Assembly: GCA_020347645.1 (NCBI GenBank)
Contig: CP070736.1
Coordinates: 507,385 to 555,164 of the forward strand
Source of the DNA: Methanobacteriota archaeon
GTDB lineage: Archaea; Thermoplasmatota; Thermoplasmata; UBA10834
Length of the DNA: 47,780 bases
Direction of reading: 5' to 3'
The notes beneath the pieces are model-generated. The model had not been told where the DNA came from and searched no databases. It saw nothing but the letters and a program-made list of their open reading frames with translations. Each line of letters starts with the position of its first letter. The stretch's first letter is position 1. Below are positions 23,065 to 32,039 of this stretch, one piece after another. The position numbers and the translations under genes were made by a program.

Positions 23065-23304
23065 ATGAGTGACATAGTCGAGAGATCCTGGAAGCTTCAG
23101 AGAAGGATCGAGGAGAAGACGAGGCACATCGGCAAGGGGAAGTACGGGCGCGTCTTCAAGATGGCACGCAAGCCCTCGGGGGAGGAGTACATCCGTATCA
23201 GTCAGATAGTGGCGATAGGCCTCATCCTCGTAGGAGGGTTGGGCTTCCTTATATACTGGATATTCGAGTACGGCTCGGATCTCGTGGTGAGGGCGTTCGG
23301 ATAG
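23065..23304 (+). CDS. secE: Preprotein translocase subunit SecE (Sec61 gamma)
   Basis: SecE is the small subunit that clamps SecY in the membrane translocon. The 79-residue product has an amphipathic helix (residues about 8-35, [19 protein letters not shown]), the conserved [10 protein letters not shown] hinge, and one membrane helix (residues about 48-68, [17 protein letters not shown]). The order ftsZ-secE-spt5-rpl11 is typical for euryarchaea. AAGGA precedes the ATG. Confidence 0.95.
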   Translation: MSDIVERSWKLQRRIEEKTRHIGKGKYGRVFKMARKPSGEEYIRISQIVAIGLILVGGLGFLIYWIFEYGSDLVVRAFG

Positions 23305-23347
23305 AGCATGCCGCGGAGCATAGTTGATCGCGTTGCGAGGGATCGTT

Positions 23348-24265
23348 TTGGGTATCTTTGAAGACGCTGAGCCAATGAAGACGGAAGATGATAAGAGCGT
23401 TCAGCAGAAGAAGCAAGTGGACAAATCGCTGAAGCTCATCGTTCAGGGCGAGACCAAGCGGAGCATGTCATCCGGTGATTCGTCGGAGTACGATATGACG
23501 CTCAAAATTCCTGAGGATGGGCAGATGCACACCGTCGTCATCAAAGTCGACACGATCTTCTCTGCAACCGAAGAGGGGTCTCCCGAATGGTTCGTCAAAC
23601 TCTACGATCCCTTGGGTGTAGTCTGGGAGAACACCCCTTCCGCGGACCAAGAGGATGAGCGTTCCTTCGACATCATGGCGGGGAATGAAAAGACTTTCAC
23701 GCTCAACATAACATCGCCTACGGGCGCGAGATTCGGTGACAGGATCACTGTTCTTGTGAATGCGAGCTTACAGGATGACCCCAGCGTGACGGATGTTGCC
23801 ACGCTTCAGGCTTCGGCGAGGCAGTCAATCCTCGCGGTCAAGACTTCAATCGGCCACGAGAAGACAGTGGCCGATTCGCTTGCTAGTAGAGCGAAGGGCA
23901 AGCAGATAGGTGTCTTCGCATTGCTGTCTCCAGCGACCATACGTGGATACGTGTTTGTCGAGGCGATGAACACGGACGCACTTCGGGAAGTGGTCAAGGG
24001 TGTACGCAGGACAAGGGGACTCGTCAAGGGAGAGACGAGCTTTGCCGAGATAGAGCATTTCCTGACACCGAAGCCGATTGTTTCAGGAATAGTCGAAGGA
24101 GACATAGTCGAGCTTATTGCGGGACCCTTCAAAGGGGAGAAGGCCCGCGTCCAGCAGATAGACGAGTCCAAGGAGGAAATCACTGTGGAACTCTTCGAGG
24201 CAATGGTTCCCATACCGGTCACCATAAGGGGCGACCATGTACGAGTGCTTGAGAAGGAGAAGTGA
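23348..24265 (+). CDS. spt5: Transcription elongation factor Spt5 (NusG) with large N-terminal extension
   Basis: Spt5 binds the RNA polymerase clamp with Spt4 and promotes elongation. The C-terminal half has the expected NGN domain ([19 protein letters not shown] to about residue 245) and a KOW domain ([27 protein letters not shown]). The first half is unusual: about 35 charged residues followed by about 110 residues of beta-rich sequence ([41 protein letters not shown]) resembling an Ig-like or NEW3-type domain. Typical archaeal Spt5 is about 150 residues. I chose a TTG at 23348 after GAGGG; the ATG at 23375 is an alternative. Confidence 0.87.
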   Translation: MGIFEDAEPMKTEDDKSVQQKKQVDKSLKLIVQGETKRSMSSGDSSEYDMTLKIPEDGQMHTVVIKVDTIFSATEEGSPEWFVKLYDPLGVVWENTPSADQEDERSFDIMAGNEKTFTLNITSPTGARFGDRITVLVNASLQDDPSVTDVATLQASARQSILAVKTSIGHEKTVADSLASRAKGKQIGVFALLSPATIRGYVFVEAMNTDALREVVKGVRRTRGLVKGETSFAEIEHFLTPKPIVSGIVEGDIVELIAGPFKGEKARVQQIDESKEEITVELFEAMVPIPVTIRGDHVRVLEKEK

Positions 24266-24270
24266 ATCAG

Positions 24271-24744
24271 ATGCCGGAGAAGCTTGAAGTGCTTGTGGAC
24301 GGTGGGAAGGCTACACCTGGCCCGCCGCTCGGACCTGCGCTGGGCCCACTGGGAGTCAATGTGATACAAGTAGTGAGTGCGATAAACGAGAAGACGAAGG
24401 CGTTCATGGGCATGAAGGTCCCTGTCACGCTCCTTGTCGATTCGAAGACGAAGGAGTTCGAGATCAAGGTCGGCACGCCACCAACAACGGCACTTATAAT
24501 GAAGGAGCTGGGTCTGGAGAAGGGCAGCGGCACGCCGAACTCCGACTTTGTCGGCAACCTATCGGTTCAACAGGTCACGAAGATTGGCGAGATGAAGAAG
24601 GATTCAATGCTCGCCAAAGACAAGAGGGGACGATTCAGAGAGGTGGTTGGCACCTGCGTCTCCATGGGCGTGACCGTCGACGGCAAAGATCCGAGGAAGG
24701 TCATAGCCGAGATAGACGAGGGCGGATACCAGGGTCTGTTTTGA
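24271..24744 (+). CDS. rpl11: 50S ribosomal protein L11
   Basis: L11 binds the GTPase-associated centre of 23S rRNA. The 157-residue product begins [28 protein letters not shown], the glycine/proline signature of the N-terminal domain, and continues with [16 protein letters not shown] and the C-terminal rRNA-binding part ([22 protein letters not shown]). The ATG at 24271 is best, with GGAG within the end of spt5; a GTG at 24262 overlaps the spt5 stop. Unusually, rpl1 does not follow directly: an inverted oxidoreductase gene intervenes. Confidence 0.95.
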   Translation: MPEKLEVLVDGGKATPGPPLGPALGPLGVNVIQVVSAINEKTKAFMGMKVPVTLLVDSKTKEFEIKVGTPPTTALIMKELGLEKGSGTPNSDFVGNLSVQQVTKIGEMKKDSMLAKDKRGRFREVVGTCVSMGVTVDGKDPRKVIAEIDEGGYQGLF

Positions 24745-24779
24745 CACGACGACTCCGCATGAGAAGTCTTTCCATCCAT

Positions 24780-24798
24780 CCTACTGCGCTTCAGTAGG
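24780..24798. terminator. Hairpin between convergent rpl11 and oxidoreductase
   Basis: CCTACTG (24780-24786) pairs with CAGTAGG (24792-24798) around CGCTT. It includes the stop codon of the oxidoreductase gene. A T-rich word TCTTTCC lies just before it on the plus strand. It may stop transcription from either side. Confidence 0.4.
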
Positions 24799-26199
24799 TG
24801 GCCTCCTCCTGTCCATCTTTAGGCGCACAGATTCGCAGGCGATCGTGATAACGTCGATGGTTGGCGCTGCAGGCGGGCAGTACGCCGTTTCCAACTTGGC
24901 GAAGTCGTGCGCTGTCATGCCCGCTTGAATGGCCGCGACGAAGGCGTTAACCCGTAGGTGAACTCGGGACTCTCCCACTATCTGCGCGCCCAGTATCCTG
25001 CCGTCCTTCGGATGAGCCAGGACCTTGACATAGATCTCCTTCCTTCCTGGAAAATAGTCCGGGAGAGTGTATCCTCTGACCTTGCCGATTATCGGGTGTA
25101 TCCCCGCGTCCTCCAGCTGGGCGGCGGTCGGACCAACGGCGGCCACTTGACATCCGAATGGTTCTGTGGCCCTCGTCTGAAGAAATCCCTTCGGGAGCCG
25201 CTCATCACCGCCAGCGGCGTTCACGCCGGCGACCATCGCCATCTTCACGGCAATTGTCCCGAGTCCGCTAACGGCCGGCCTTCCCGTTATGAGATCAGGG
25301 TACTCTGTGCAGTCGCCCACCGCGTAGACGCCGCTGACACGGGTCTCGCACCGGTCGTCCACCACAACCTGTTTCGTAGGACCGGTCTTGCACCCAATCT
25401 CTTTTGCGAGCTTCGTTTCGCCCCTCTGGCCCGTCGCAAAGACGATGACGTCGGCATAGAAAGTGCGCTCCTCCCCGGTCTTACGGTCGTTTGCGACCAC
25501 ACAATTGGCCCTATCTTCTCCGAGGATCTCGGTCGCCTCGTATTCGGTGAACATCTTGACGCCGTCTCGAGCGATTGCGTCTGCCATCATCCGAGCCATA
25601 TCATCGTCCACCATGGCGAGGATGCAGTTAGACAGGTATTCGATGATGGTGACCTTGCAGCCTCGAATCATTAACGCCTCTGCAACCTCGAGACCGACGA
25701 GTCCTGCTCCGATGACGACTGCGCGCTTCCCCTTCGACGCCAGAGATTGTATCCCTCTGGCGTCCTCAATCGTCCTGAGGACGAATACACCTGGCCTGAG
25801 AGGGCCCTGGCCGTTGCCTTCTAGGAATGCGCCTTTGACAGGAGGTACTGACGCGCTGGCTCCAGTCGCGAGGACCAGAGAATCGTAAGGCATCTCGATC
25901 TCGTCACCATCGGCTCTTGTGACGTGCGCCGATTTGCCGCCGGAATCGACCCGGGTCACGCTGGCGCCCAACAGGATGTCGATCTTGCTCCTCTTCAGCC
26001 TCTCCTCAGGCGCCTCGATCAGATTGGTAAGTTCAGGTATGATGCCAGATATTCCATAAGGCAGGCCACAGCGAGAGTATTGAGGATACGGCTCGCGTTC
26101 GATGATTGTTATCTCTGCTTCCCTGTCGGTCTTCCTGGCGAACTGCGCCGCAGTTCCTCCGCCGCAACCACCACCCACTATGACGATCTTCTTCGCCAA
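24781..26199 (-). CDS. FAD-dependent pyridine nucleotide-disulfide oxidoreductase (CoA-disulfide reductase/NADH oxidase type)
   Basis: The 472-residue flavoprotein has an N-terminal FAD loop (VGGGCGGGTAAQFA), the redox cysteine in YSRCGLPYGI (about residue 44), a central NAD(P) loop (VIGAGLVGLEVAEAL, about residue 164), and the second FAD motif YAVGDCTE (about residue 298). A C-terminal dimerisation domain follows. The single cysteine is the hallmark of CoA-disulfide reductases, NADH oxidases and peroxidases; the exact activity cannot be settled from sequence. The start is a TTG after GGGGG. It sits inverted within the ribosomal protein cluster between rpl11 and rpl1. Confidence 0.87.
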   Translation of the reverse strand: MAKKIVIVGGGCGGGTAAQFARKTDREAEITIIEREPYPQYSRCGLPYGISGIIPELTNLIEAPEERLKRSKIDILLGASVTRVDSGGKSAHVTRADGDEIEMPYDSLVLATGASASVPPVKGAFLEGNGQGPLRPGVFVLRTIEDARGIQSLASKGKRAVVIGAGLVGLEVAEALMIRGCKVTIIEYLSNCILAMVDDDMARMMADAIARDGVKMFTEYEATEILGEDRANCVVANDRKTGEERTFYADVIVFATGQRGETKLAKEIGCKTGPTKQVVVDDRCETRVSGVYAVGDCTEYPDLITGRPAVSGLGTIAVKMAMVAGVNAAGGDERLPKGFLQTRATEPFGCQVAAVGPTAAQLEDAGIHPIIGKVRGYTLPDYFPGRKEIYVKVLAHPKDGRILGAQIVGESRVHLRVNAFVAAIQAGMTAHDFAKLETAYCPPAAPTIDVITIACESVRLKMDRRRPPTEAQ

Positions 26200-26362
26200 G
26201 CGTGCTTCCCCCTTGCAGTAGACGGGATAGCGATTGATAGGGTTAAATCATTCCCAGCAGTTGACCGGTGAACGCCGAGTATGGGGTTTGGAGGAGGAGC
26301 GACGCATCTGGGGCGCCCAAAAGCCTTATAAACCATATCCACATTCGCTCATCTCCCTAGGA

Positions 26363-26396
26363 ATGTAGGAGAGCTCAGTGCTCGCACGCACTACAT
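26363..26396 (+). promoter_or_regulatory. Possible L1 autoregulatory hairpin in the rpl1 leader
   Basis: A TATA-like CTTATAAA lies near 26326-26333, so the leader is about 50 nt. Within it ATGTAG (26363-26368) pairs with CTACAT (26391-26396), directly before the GGAGGG ribosome-binding site. TGTAGGA resembles the L1 site of 23S rRNA. In methanococci L1 represses its own mRNA, so this could be a mimic. Confidence 0.4.
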
Positions 26397-26410
26397 CGGA
26401 GGGATACACT

Positions 26411-27049
26411 GTGACAGATCAGCGCCTCGTGGATACAATAAAGACGCTTCAGGTCGAATCGAAGAAGCGTAATTTTGTGGAGACTGTAGAGCTTGCAATA
26501 AACCTGAAGGACGTCGATCTGTCCAATCCCAAGAATCGCATACAGGAGGATATAGTCCTCCCCCATGGACGCGGCAAGACCATCAAAGTGGGCGTTTTCG
26601 GGGGCTCTGAGATGGCCGTCAAGGCGAAGGGTGTGGCTGACGTCGTCGTGCAACCGGAGGACATAGAAGACCTCGCGACCGATAAGGCGAGGGCTCGGAA
26701 ATTCGCGCGTTCGAGCGACTACTTCGTCGCTGAGGCCCCGTTGATGCCGACGATTGGCAAGCGCCTTGGCATCATACTCGCTCCGAGGGGCAAGATGCCC
26801 AAACCGATACCGCCAGGCTCCGATCCGAGCCCCGCAATAGAGAAGCTGCGGTCGAGCGTGACCGTGCGGACAAGAGACAAGATGACCTTTCATATGCCCG
26901 TCGGGTCGAAGGACATGTCCGCAGACCACCTCGCAGAAAACATCGATGTCGTGCTACAGAGAATCACGTCCAGGCTGGAAAGAGGCAAACAGAACATTAG
27001 GTCGGTCTATGTCAAGACTACCATGGGCCCGTCATACAAGGTGATTTGA
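26411..27049 (+). CDS. rpl1: 50S ribosomal protein L1
   Basis: L1 forms the mobile stalk near the E site and often represses its own operon. The 212-residue product contains the RNA-binding SVYVKTTMGPSYKV ending, the central GKRLGIILAPRGKMPKPIP motif (about residues 118-136) and the N-terminal NFVETVELAINLKDVDL. I chose the GTG at 26411 because GGAGGG lies 7 nt before it; the frame is open from 26378 but that sequence is the leader. rpl10 starts 1 nt after its stop, giving the rpl1-rpl10-rpl12 operon. Confidence 0.95.
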   Translation: MTDQRLVDTIKTLQVESKKRNFVETVELAINLKDVDLSNPKNRIQEDIVLPHGRGKTIKVGVFGGSEMAVKAKGVADVVVQPEDIEDLATDKARARKFARSSDYFVAEAPLMPTIGKRLGIILAPRGKMPKPIPPGSDPSPAIEKLRSSVTVRTRDKMTFHMPVGSKDMSADHLAENIDVVLQRITSRLERGKQNIRSVYVKTTMGPSYKVI

Positions 27050-27050
27050 G

Positions 27051-28076
27051 ATGACCGCACATGTTGCCGCATGGAAGAAGGAAGCGGTCGCTAAGCTAGC
27101 GACCCACATATCCGACAGCAACGTCGTCGGCATCATAAACATAAGAGGTATTCCTGCTCCTGCGTTCCAGACCATGCGGGCCGACTTACGAAACCACGTG
27201 AACATCACGATGCTCAAGAACTCGCTGATGAAGCTCGCGCTTCAAGAGGCGAACAAGAAGCGCAAAGGCATTGTCGATCTCGTTGGCGCGATCGACGACC
27301 AATGCGCGATAGTCACATCAGACCTCAATCCTTTCAGGCTGTTCAAACAGCTCGATGGTACCAAGACTAAGATGCCCGCGAAGGGGGGCGAGATTTCTCC
27401 CGATGACATCGAAATCAAAGCTGGGGACACCCCGTTCAAGCCGGGGCCCGTCGTAGGTGAGCTCCAGAAGGCTGGCTTGCCTGCAGCGATAGAGCAGGGA
27501 AAGGTGGTCATAAAGAGGGACAAGTTGCTTGTCAAGAAGGGCGACGAGATACCCCGTGAGGTGGCGCTCGTCCTTTCCAAGCTTGAGATTTTCCCGATCA
27601 CAGTCGGCCTCGACCTTCGTGCGGCGTTCGAGGACGGTTCGGTCTACGCCAAGGACGTGCTTGAAGTGGATGACTTGGCGTATTTGGCGAAGATCCAGAC
27701 CGCGGCGGCAGGCGCTCTCAGCTTGTCCGTATTCGCTGGCTATCCAACGACCGCGTCCATAGGGCCATTACTCATGAAAGCGCACAGCAACGCCTTCAAT
27801 CTCGCGGTAAACGCCGGCGTGACGACCAGTGAGACCATCAGTTTCATGCTCTCAAAGGCGAACGCCCAGATGAGGGCCCTAGCGTCGAGGATACCGGACG
27901 CGCTCGACGACGAGCTCAGAGCGGCAGTCAGCAGCGAGCCGTCCAGCACCCCAAGAGGTGATGACGAGGCGGACTCGGCCGGGAAGGATGGCAAGAAGAA
28001 AGACGAGGACGATAAGGACGATGAAGAAGTGTCCGAAGAGGAGGCGGCAGCGGGCCTCGGGGCACTATTCGGTTAA
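27051..28076 (+). CDS. rpl10: Acidic ribosomal protein P0 (L10)
   Basis: P0 anchors L12 dimers to the ribosome to form the stalk that recruits translation factors. The 341-residue product has the N-terminal rRNA-binding domain (WKKEAVAKLATHI, VGIINIRGIPAPAFQTMR), an inserted domain, the L12-binding helices, and a highly charged linker ending in [17 protein letters not shown]. That C-terminal peptide is nearly identical to the end of L12 in this window, which is the known factor-binding tail shared by archaeal stalk proteins. Confidence 0.96.
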   Translation: MTAHVAAWKKEAVAKLATHISDSNVVGIINIRGIPAPAFQTMRADLRNHVNITMLKNSLMKLALQEANKKRKGIVDLVGAIDDQCAIVTSDLNPFRLFKQLDGTKTKMPAKGGEISPDDIEIKAGDTPFKPGPVVGELQKAGLPAAIEQGKVVIKRDKLLVKKGDEIPREVALVLSKLEIFPITVGLDLRAAFEDGSVYAKDVLEVDDLAYLAKIQTAAAGALSLSVFAGYPTTASIGPLLMKAHSNAFNLAVNAGVTTSETISFMLSKANAQMRALASRIPDALDDELRAAVSSEPSSTPRGDDEADSAGKDGKKKDEDDKDDEEVSEEEAAAGLGALFG

Positions 28077-28097
28077 TCTACTAAAGGAGGCATAAGA

Positions 28098-28412
28098 ATG
28101 GAGTATGTGTACAGCGCAATGGTCCTGCACGCGGCTAAGAAGCCGGTGACAGAGGAGAACATAACAAGCGTGTTGAAGGCCGCTGGCGTCGAAGTCGACG
28201 CGACGAGAGTGAAGGCTCTGACGGCAGCTCTCGAAGGGGTCGACATAGACGAGGCGACCGCCGCAGCAGTGGCCGCCCCTACACCAGTGGCGGCACAGAC
28301 GCCAGCAGCAGGGCCCGACGAGAAGAAGGACGACAAGAAGAAAGAGGAGAAGAAGGAGGAAAAGGTCTCCGAGGAAGAGGCTGCGGCTGGTCTCAGCGCT
28401 CTGTTCGGATGA
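28098..28412 (+). CDS. rpl12: 50S ribosomal protein L12 (P1-like)
   Basis: The 104-residue stalk protein has the helical dimerisation domain ([22 protein letters not shown]), an alanine/proline-rich hinge (residues about 56-73), a lysine/glutamate run, and the C-terminal [13 protein letters not shown] factor-binding tail. AAAGGAGG before the ATG is the strongest ribosome-binding site in the cluster, which fits the need for several L12 copies per ribosome. Confidence 0.96.
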   Translation: MEYVYSAMVLHAAKKPVTEENITSVLKAAGVEVDATRVKALTAALEGVDIDEATAAAVAAPTPVAAQTPAAGPDEKKDDKKKEEKKEEKVSEEEAAAGLSALFG

Positions 28413-28520
28413 TCGTGAGCCTCCGATCTCCCCAGAGATTTGATATACCTTCTTTCCCGCCGGGAACGGCGTCGGGCTATGACCGCAGCTCAAGCGCTTG
28501 CTCAGCGTAGCTGATGGCGA

Positions 28521-28931
28521 TCAGTCCTGTCCGAGCATCTGGTTGACTTCTCGCTCGAACATACTTACGAGCTCCTGTCCCATCTCCTTCCTCAAATCTG
28601 GAGGGACCATCGAGAGCCCCAGCTTAGCACCGCCCTTAGCGAGCTTGAGCATGGCGATTGCCTCGTGTATCTTCGCGTCCATGAGCATCTTGACTGCAGC
28701 CCCGAGTTCCTTCCTGAGTTCCGGATCGGCCTCGATCTTCTGTCGTATATGCTTCTTTATCTCATCTTTCACGAGGTCCTGGACGGCGTCCACAAGCAGG
28801 GTTTCGGAGCTCAACATGGTCTTTGTGCCTTTTACGAGCGAGTTGATCAAATCATCTTCCGAAGGCGTCTTACCACCGTCTCCTTCGACTGCGCTATGAG
28901 GATAAATCGTTTTTCCCCATGGAGGCCTCAT
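28521..28931 (-). CDS. Conserved helical protein of unknown function
   Basis: The 136-residue protein is mostly predicted helix, with charged segments (DEIKKHIRQKIEADPELRKELGAAVKMLMD) and a GLSMVPPDLRKEMGQELVSMFE ending. There is no signal peptide or membrane segment. A TATA-like word (TTTTAAA, near 28950) lies between it and divergent orc1/cdc6 and could serve both. I do not recognise the family. The first 30 residues are less ordered and an internal start is possible. Confidence 0.65.
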   Translation of the reverse strand: MRPPWGKTIYPHSAVEGDGGKTPSEDDLINSLVKGTKTMLSSETLLVDAVQDLVKDEIKKHIRQKIEADPELRKELGAAVKMLMDAKIHEAIAMLKLAKGGAKLGLSMVPPDLRKEMGQELVSMFEREVNQMLGQD

Positions 28932-28996
28932 CCAGGCCGCGCAAATCGTTTAAAATACAGAGAAGTCAATAGCGAGAGCTGGCCAGGCGAAGTCGG

Positions 28997-30166
28997 ATGT
29001 GGGACGCTACAGGCAAGAGTGTGTTCAAGGATCAGAGGACACTATCCTTCGATTACGTCCCTGAGAAACTGATGCATCGGGACGCTCAGATGAAGAAGCT
29101 GATAATGCTATTCAGACCCATACTTGATTCCAACCTCGCGCAGAATGCGGTGCTGATGGGCAGCGTCGGAACTGGAAAGACTGCCACCTCGAAGCGCTTC
29201 TGCATGGACCTCAAGGAATATGGGGAGAAGCGTCAGAAGGCGATCGATTGGACCCTGGTTAATTGCCGACAGCGGAACAGCGAGTCCAGTGTGATTCTGC
29301 AGGTCGTAAACCACTTCCAACCGAACTTTCCCGACAGAGGGTTCTCCATAGCTGAAATGCTTCGCATATTGCGGAAGGATCTCGAGAAGCGCAAAGTCCA
29401 TCTAGTGATTGTGCTCGACGAAGCTGACGTCCTGCTTAGGAAGGCGGGTTCCGACATAATCTACAAGCTCACTAGGTTTGGCGAGGAGAAGGTCGATGGT
29501 AGGGAGTTCATATCGCTCATTCTGATATCGCAGAAGAATGTTATGGAGATGCTGGATGCGGCGTCTGCTAGCACCTTCAAACGCACAAACACGATCGAGT
29601 TCGGAAGATACACATACGAGGAACTGAAGGACATTGTCGCTCAGAGGGCGGGGCTGGCATTCCATGACGGCGCGATTGGTGAAGACGCGGTGGATATCGT
29701 AGCTGAGGTCGCGTCCGAATGGGGAGACGCGCGCTTTGCGATCGAAGTGCTCGAGAAGGCGGGGATGCTCGCCGATGAAGAGGGTGCAGAAGAGCTGTCT
29801 GTCGAACATGTGAGGGGCGCCAAGGCTGAGGCGTACAGTTCCGTCACGGAATCGAAGCTCTCCCCTCTCGACAAACACCAGAAGCTCACGCTTCTGGCCA
29901 TCGCACGAAGCTCGAAGGGGAAGGCGTTCGTGACCACCAGGGATGTCGAGGCGGCGTACAGGGTAGCTTGTGAAGAACGTGGTGAGAAGGCGAGGGCTCA
30001 CACGGCGTTCTGGGGTCTTATGAAAGACCTCGACACATTAGGCGTTGTGAGCGCTAAGAAGAGCGGGCCAGGCATATCCGGCAAGACGACCGTCATTAAG
30101 CTTCTCGACATACCTGCAAAGGTGCTTGAGCAAAAGATTACGCAGATGTTGAACGACGAAGAATGA
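28997..30166 (+). CDS. orc1: Orc1/Cdc6 replication initiator ATPase
   Basis: Orc1/Cdc6 proteins recognise archaeal origins and help load MCM. The 389-residue product has the AAA+ core: Walker A GSVGTGKTATSKRF (about residue 55), Walker B VIVLDEADVLLR (about residue 138), sensor 1 LILISQKN (about 175) and sensor 2 GDARFAIEVLEKAG (about 240). The C-terminal winged helix begins near LSPLDKHQKLTLLAIARSSKG. The ATG at 28997 gives a short leader from the upstream TATA word. I found no obvious ORB repeat or large AT-rich region beside it, so an adjacent origin is not shown. Confidence 0.93.
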   Translation: MWDATGKSVFKDQRTLSFDYVPEKLMHRDAQMKKLIMLFRPILDSNLAQNAVLMGSVGTGKTATSKRFCMDLKEYGEKRQKAIDWTLVNCRQRNSESSVILQVVNHFQPNFPDRGFSIAEMLRILRKDLEKRKVHLVIVLDEADVLLRKAGSDIIYKLTRFGEEKVDGREFISLILISQKNVMEMLDAASASTFKRTNTIEFGRYTYEELKDIVAQRAGLAFHDGAIGEDAVDIVAEVASEWGDARFAIEVLEKAGMLADEEGAEELSVEHVRGAKAEAYSSVTESKLSPLDKHQKLTLLAIARSSKGKAFVTTRDVEAAYRVACEERGEKARAHTAFWGLMKDLDTLGVVSAKKSGPGISGKTTVIKLLDIPAKVLEQKITQMLNDEE

Positions 30167-30254
30167 TGATTCTGGCGATGGGGCTTCACAAGAGGCAACG
30201 AGTATGTTTATATACACTCGCCTCGGTCAGGATTGTTTGCGGAGGACGGAGCGG

Positions 30255-30803
30255 TTGGACGAGGAAAAGACCGCCCTTGAATTGATGGAATTGGAGCAGG
30301 GTCTCTGCTACATCATCAGAGAGCGCAAGCCCTTCCTTGCGTTCGCTCTCTTCGAGAAGGAGGTGTCTCATAGGGGTCTTGCCGGTCTTTGCGTCACACG
30401 GCAGTTCCCAGACAGGCTGAAGGACGCTTTCAGCCTGGGCGATGCTCGCGTTATATGGCTCAGTCATACACCGGGATCGGATCATCACAACCCCACGAGT
30501 ATCGGCACATTGGCTACGATAATATCCTCATTCATAGAAAGATACGAGAGATGCACTGTAATCATCGACGGGCTTGAGTATCTGGTCATAAACAACGGTT
30601 TCCAGCAGGTCTTGAGATTCCTGGAGCATGTGAACGAACAGGTGATGCAGAGCAAATCTACGGTCCTCGTTCCAATTAGTCCGGACGCTTTCAGCGAGAA
30701 GGAATTGGCGTTAATGGAGCGCAATGTGGAGACCGTGGAACAGCCAGCGATGAGCGTCGCACTGGAGAAGGACCTGACCAGCCTGATCGACCAGTACCGT
30801 TGA
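30255..30803 (+). CDS. DUF835 domain protein
   Basis: The 182-residue product matches the DUF835 pattern: YIIRERKPFLAFALFEKEVSHRGLAGLCVTRQFP, then VIWLSHTPG, a TLATIISSFIERYERCTVIIDGLEYLVINNGFQQVLRFL segment and a final strand STVLVPISPDAFSEKELALMER. DUF835 proteins resemble KaiC/RecA-like folds without a clear P-loop and are common in Thermoplasmatota; their role is unknown. I place the start at the TTG 30255 after GGAGG. Upstream in-frame ATG 30204 overlaps the TATA-like TTTATATA (30206-30213), so that part is promoter. Confidence 0.8.
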   Translation: MDEEKTALELMELEQGLCYIIRERKPFLAFALFEKEVSHRGLAGLCVTRQFPDRLKDAFSLGDARVIWLSHTPGSDHHNPTSIGTLATIISSFIERYERCTVIIDGLEYLVINNGFQQVLRFLEHVNEQVMQSKSTVLVPISPDAFSEKELALMERNVETVEQPAMSVALEKDLTSLIDQYR

Positions 30804-30869
30804 AGTATTCTCGTCTCAGCCGTTTAGTGAACGACGACCATTGCTGCCAAAGATTTTAGGAAGGTGCAG

Positions 30870-32039
30870 ATGATTAGGGCGACTATGAAACGGACTCCGC
30901 TTCACAAGGAGCATCTCTCCGCAGGCGCCATCATGCGAGACTTCGCTGGCTGGGAGATGCCCGTTCAGTATACATCAATCATCGAAGAACATATGGCGGT
31001 GAGGACGGCTTGCGGCATTTTCGATGTATCCCACATGGGCAACATAATCATCCGAGGGGAAGACGCCGCAAATGTCATGGACAGACTCACCACAAACGAC
31101 GTGGCAACGGCCTCGACTGGGAAGTGTGTATACTCTCACATATTGGATGATGAGGGACACATACTTGACGACGTAATCGCCACGCCGATCGCCGACGGCG
31201 AGTTCCTAGTTGTGCCGAACGCCGCCTCGACCGGGAAGGTGATGGACTGGATCCGATCACACTCATCTGGTCAGCATTTGACGAACATCTCTGATGAAAT
31301 CGCCATTATTGCTGTCCAAGGACCGACCGCAGCATCGGTGATGGCGGAGCTCACAACGACAGACCTTGATGGCATCGGCTCCTTCCATGGCGCCTTCGTA
31401 ATGCTTGACGCGCTGAAATGGACGAGTCCTCCCTCCGGCCCTTTGCTCGGGGATAGGTTGTATTCCGGAAATCTGGGCGAAGGTGTCCCGGCGTTCTTGT
31501 CAAGAACGGGATACACAGGCGAGGTTGGCTTCGAAATTGCCTGCGAGAACGCGGCCGCGGTTTCCGTCTGGAGGGCGCTACTATCCCAAGGAGCAGGACA
31601 CGGCCTGCAGCCCGTCGGACTTGGCGCGAGAGATACGCTGAGACTCGAGAAGGGATTCCTGTTATCGGGCACCGACTTCGACGGTACGCAGACATCGCTC
31701 CAGACTGGGCCGAACTGGGTAGTCAAGTATGGGCACGACTTCATCGGAAAGAAGGCGCTCGAGCGGCAACGATCGGCTGGTGGATATGCCCGGTTGGTCG
31801 GCATGAGTATGTTGGGTCGAGGAATACCAAGGCACGGCTATGACGTAGTCTCGGGGACGGACACGGTCGGTAGAATCACGAGCGGTACGATGTCGCCAGT
31901 CTTGAAGAAGGGTATAGCTCTTGGCTATGTGTCCCATAACTTCTCGGAGGTCGGAACGAGCGTACGCGTACGAGTGAGATCCGCGCTTGTCGATGCTGAG
32001 GTCGTTCAAACCCCGTTCATCAGGAGAGGGCAGAATTGA
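30870..32039 (+). CDS. gcvT: Aminomethyltransferase (glycine cleavage T protein)
   Basis: GcvT moves the aminomethyl group of glycine from lipoyl-GcvH to tetrahydrofolate or tetrahydromethanopterin, releasing ammonia. The 389-residue product has the N-terminal TPLHKEHLSAGAIMRDFAGWEMPVQY, DVSHMG near residue 50, the folate-site SRTGYTGEVGFEI (about residue 210) and GARDTLRLEKGF (about residue 255). Start ATG at 30870 follows GGAAGGTG. GcvH and GcvP are not in the window. It overlaps the M42 peptidase gene by 4 nt, so the two are translationally coupled. Confidence 0.93.
   Translation: MIRATMKRTPLHKEHLSAGAIMRDFAGWEMPVQYTSIIEEHMAVRTACGIFDVSHMGNIIIRGEDAANVMDRLTTNDVATASTGKCVYSHILDDEGHILDDVIATPIADGEFLVVPNAASTGKVMDWIRSHSSGQHLTNISDEIAIIAVQGPTAASVMAELTTTDLDGIGSFHGAFVMLDALKWTSPPSGPLLGDRLYSGNLGEGVPAFLSRTGYTGEVGFEIACENAAAVSVWRALLSQGAGHGLQPVGLGARDTLRLEKGFLLSGTDFDGTQTSLQTGPNWVVKYGHDFIGKKALERQRSAGGYARLVGMSMLGRGIPRHGYDVVSGTDTVGRITSGTMSPVLKKGIALGYVSHNFSEVGTSVRVRVRSALVDAEVVQTPFIRRGQN

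Noticed and set aside
28000-28412. Near-identical C-terminal tails of P0 and L12
   Set aside because: This is the known shared factor-binding peptide of archaeal stalk proteins, not a recent duplication.
28932-28996. Replication origin beside orc1/cdc6
   Set aside because: The intergenic space is only 65 nt, without ORB-like repeats or a large AT-rich tract, so an origin cannot be supported.
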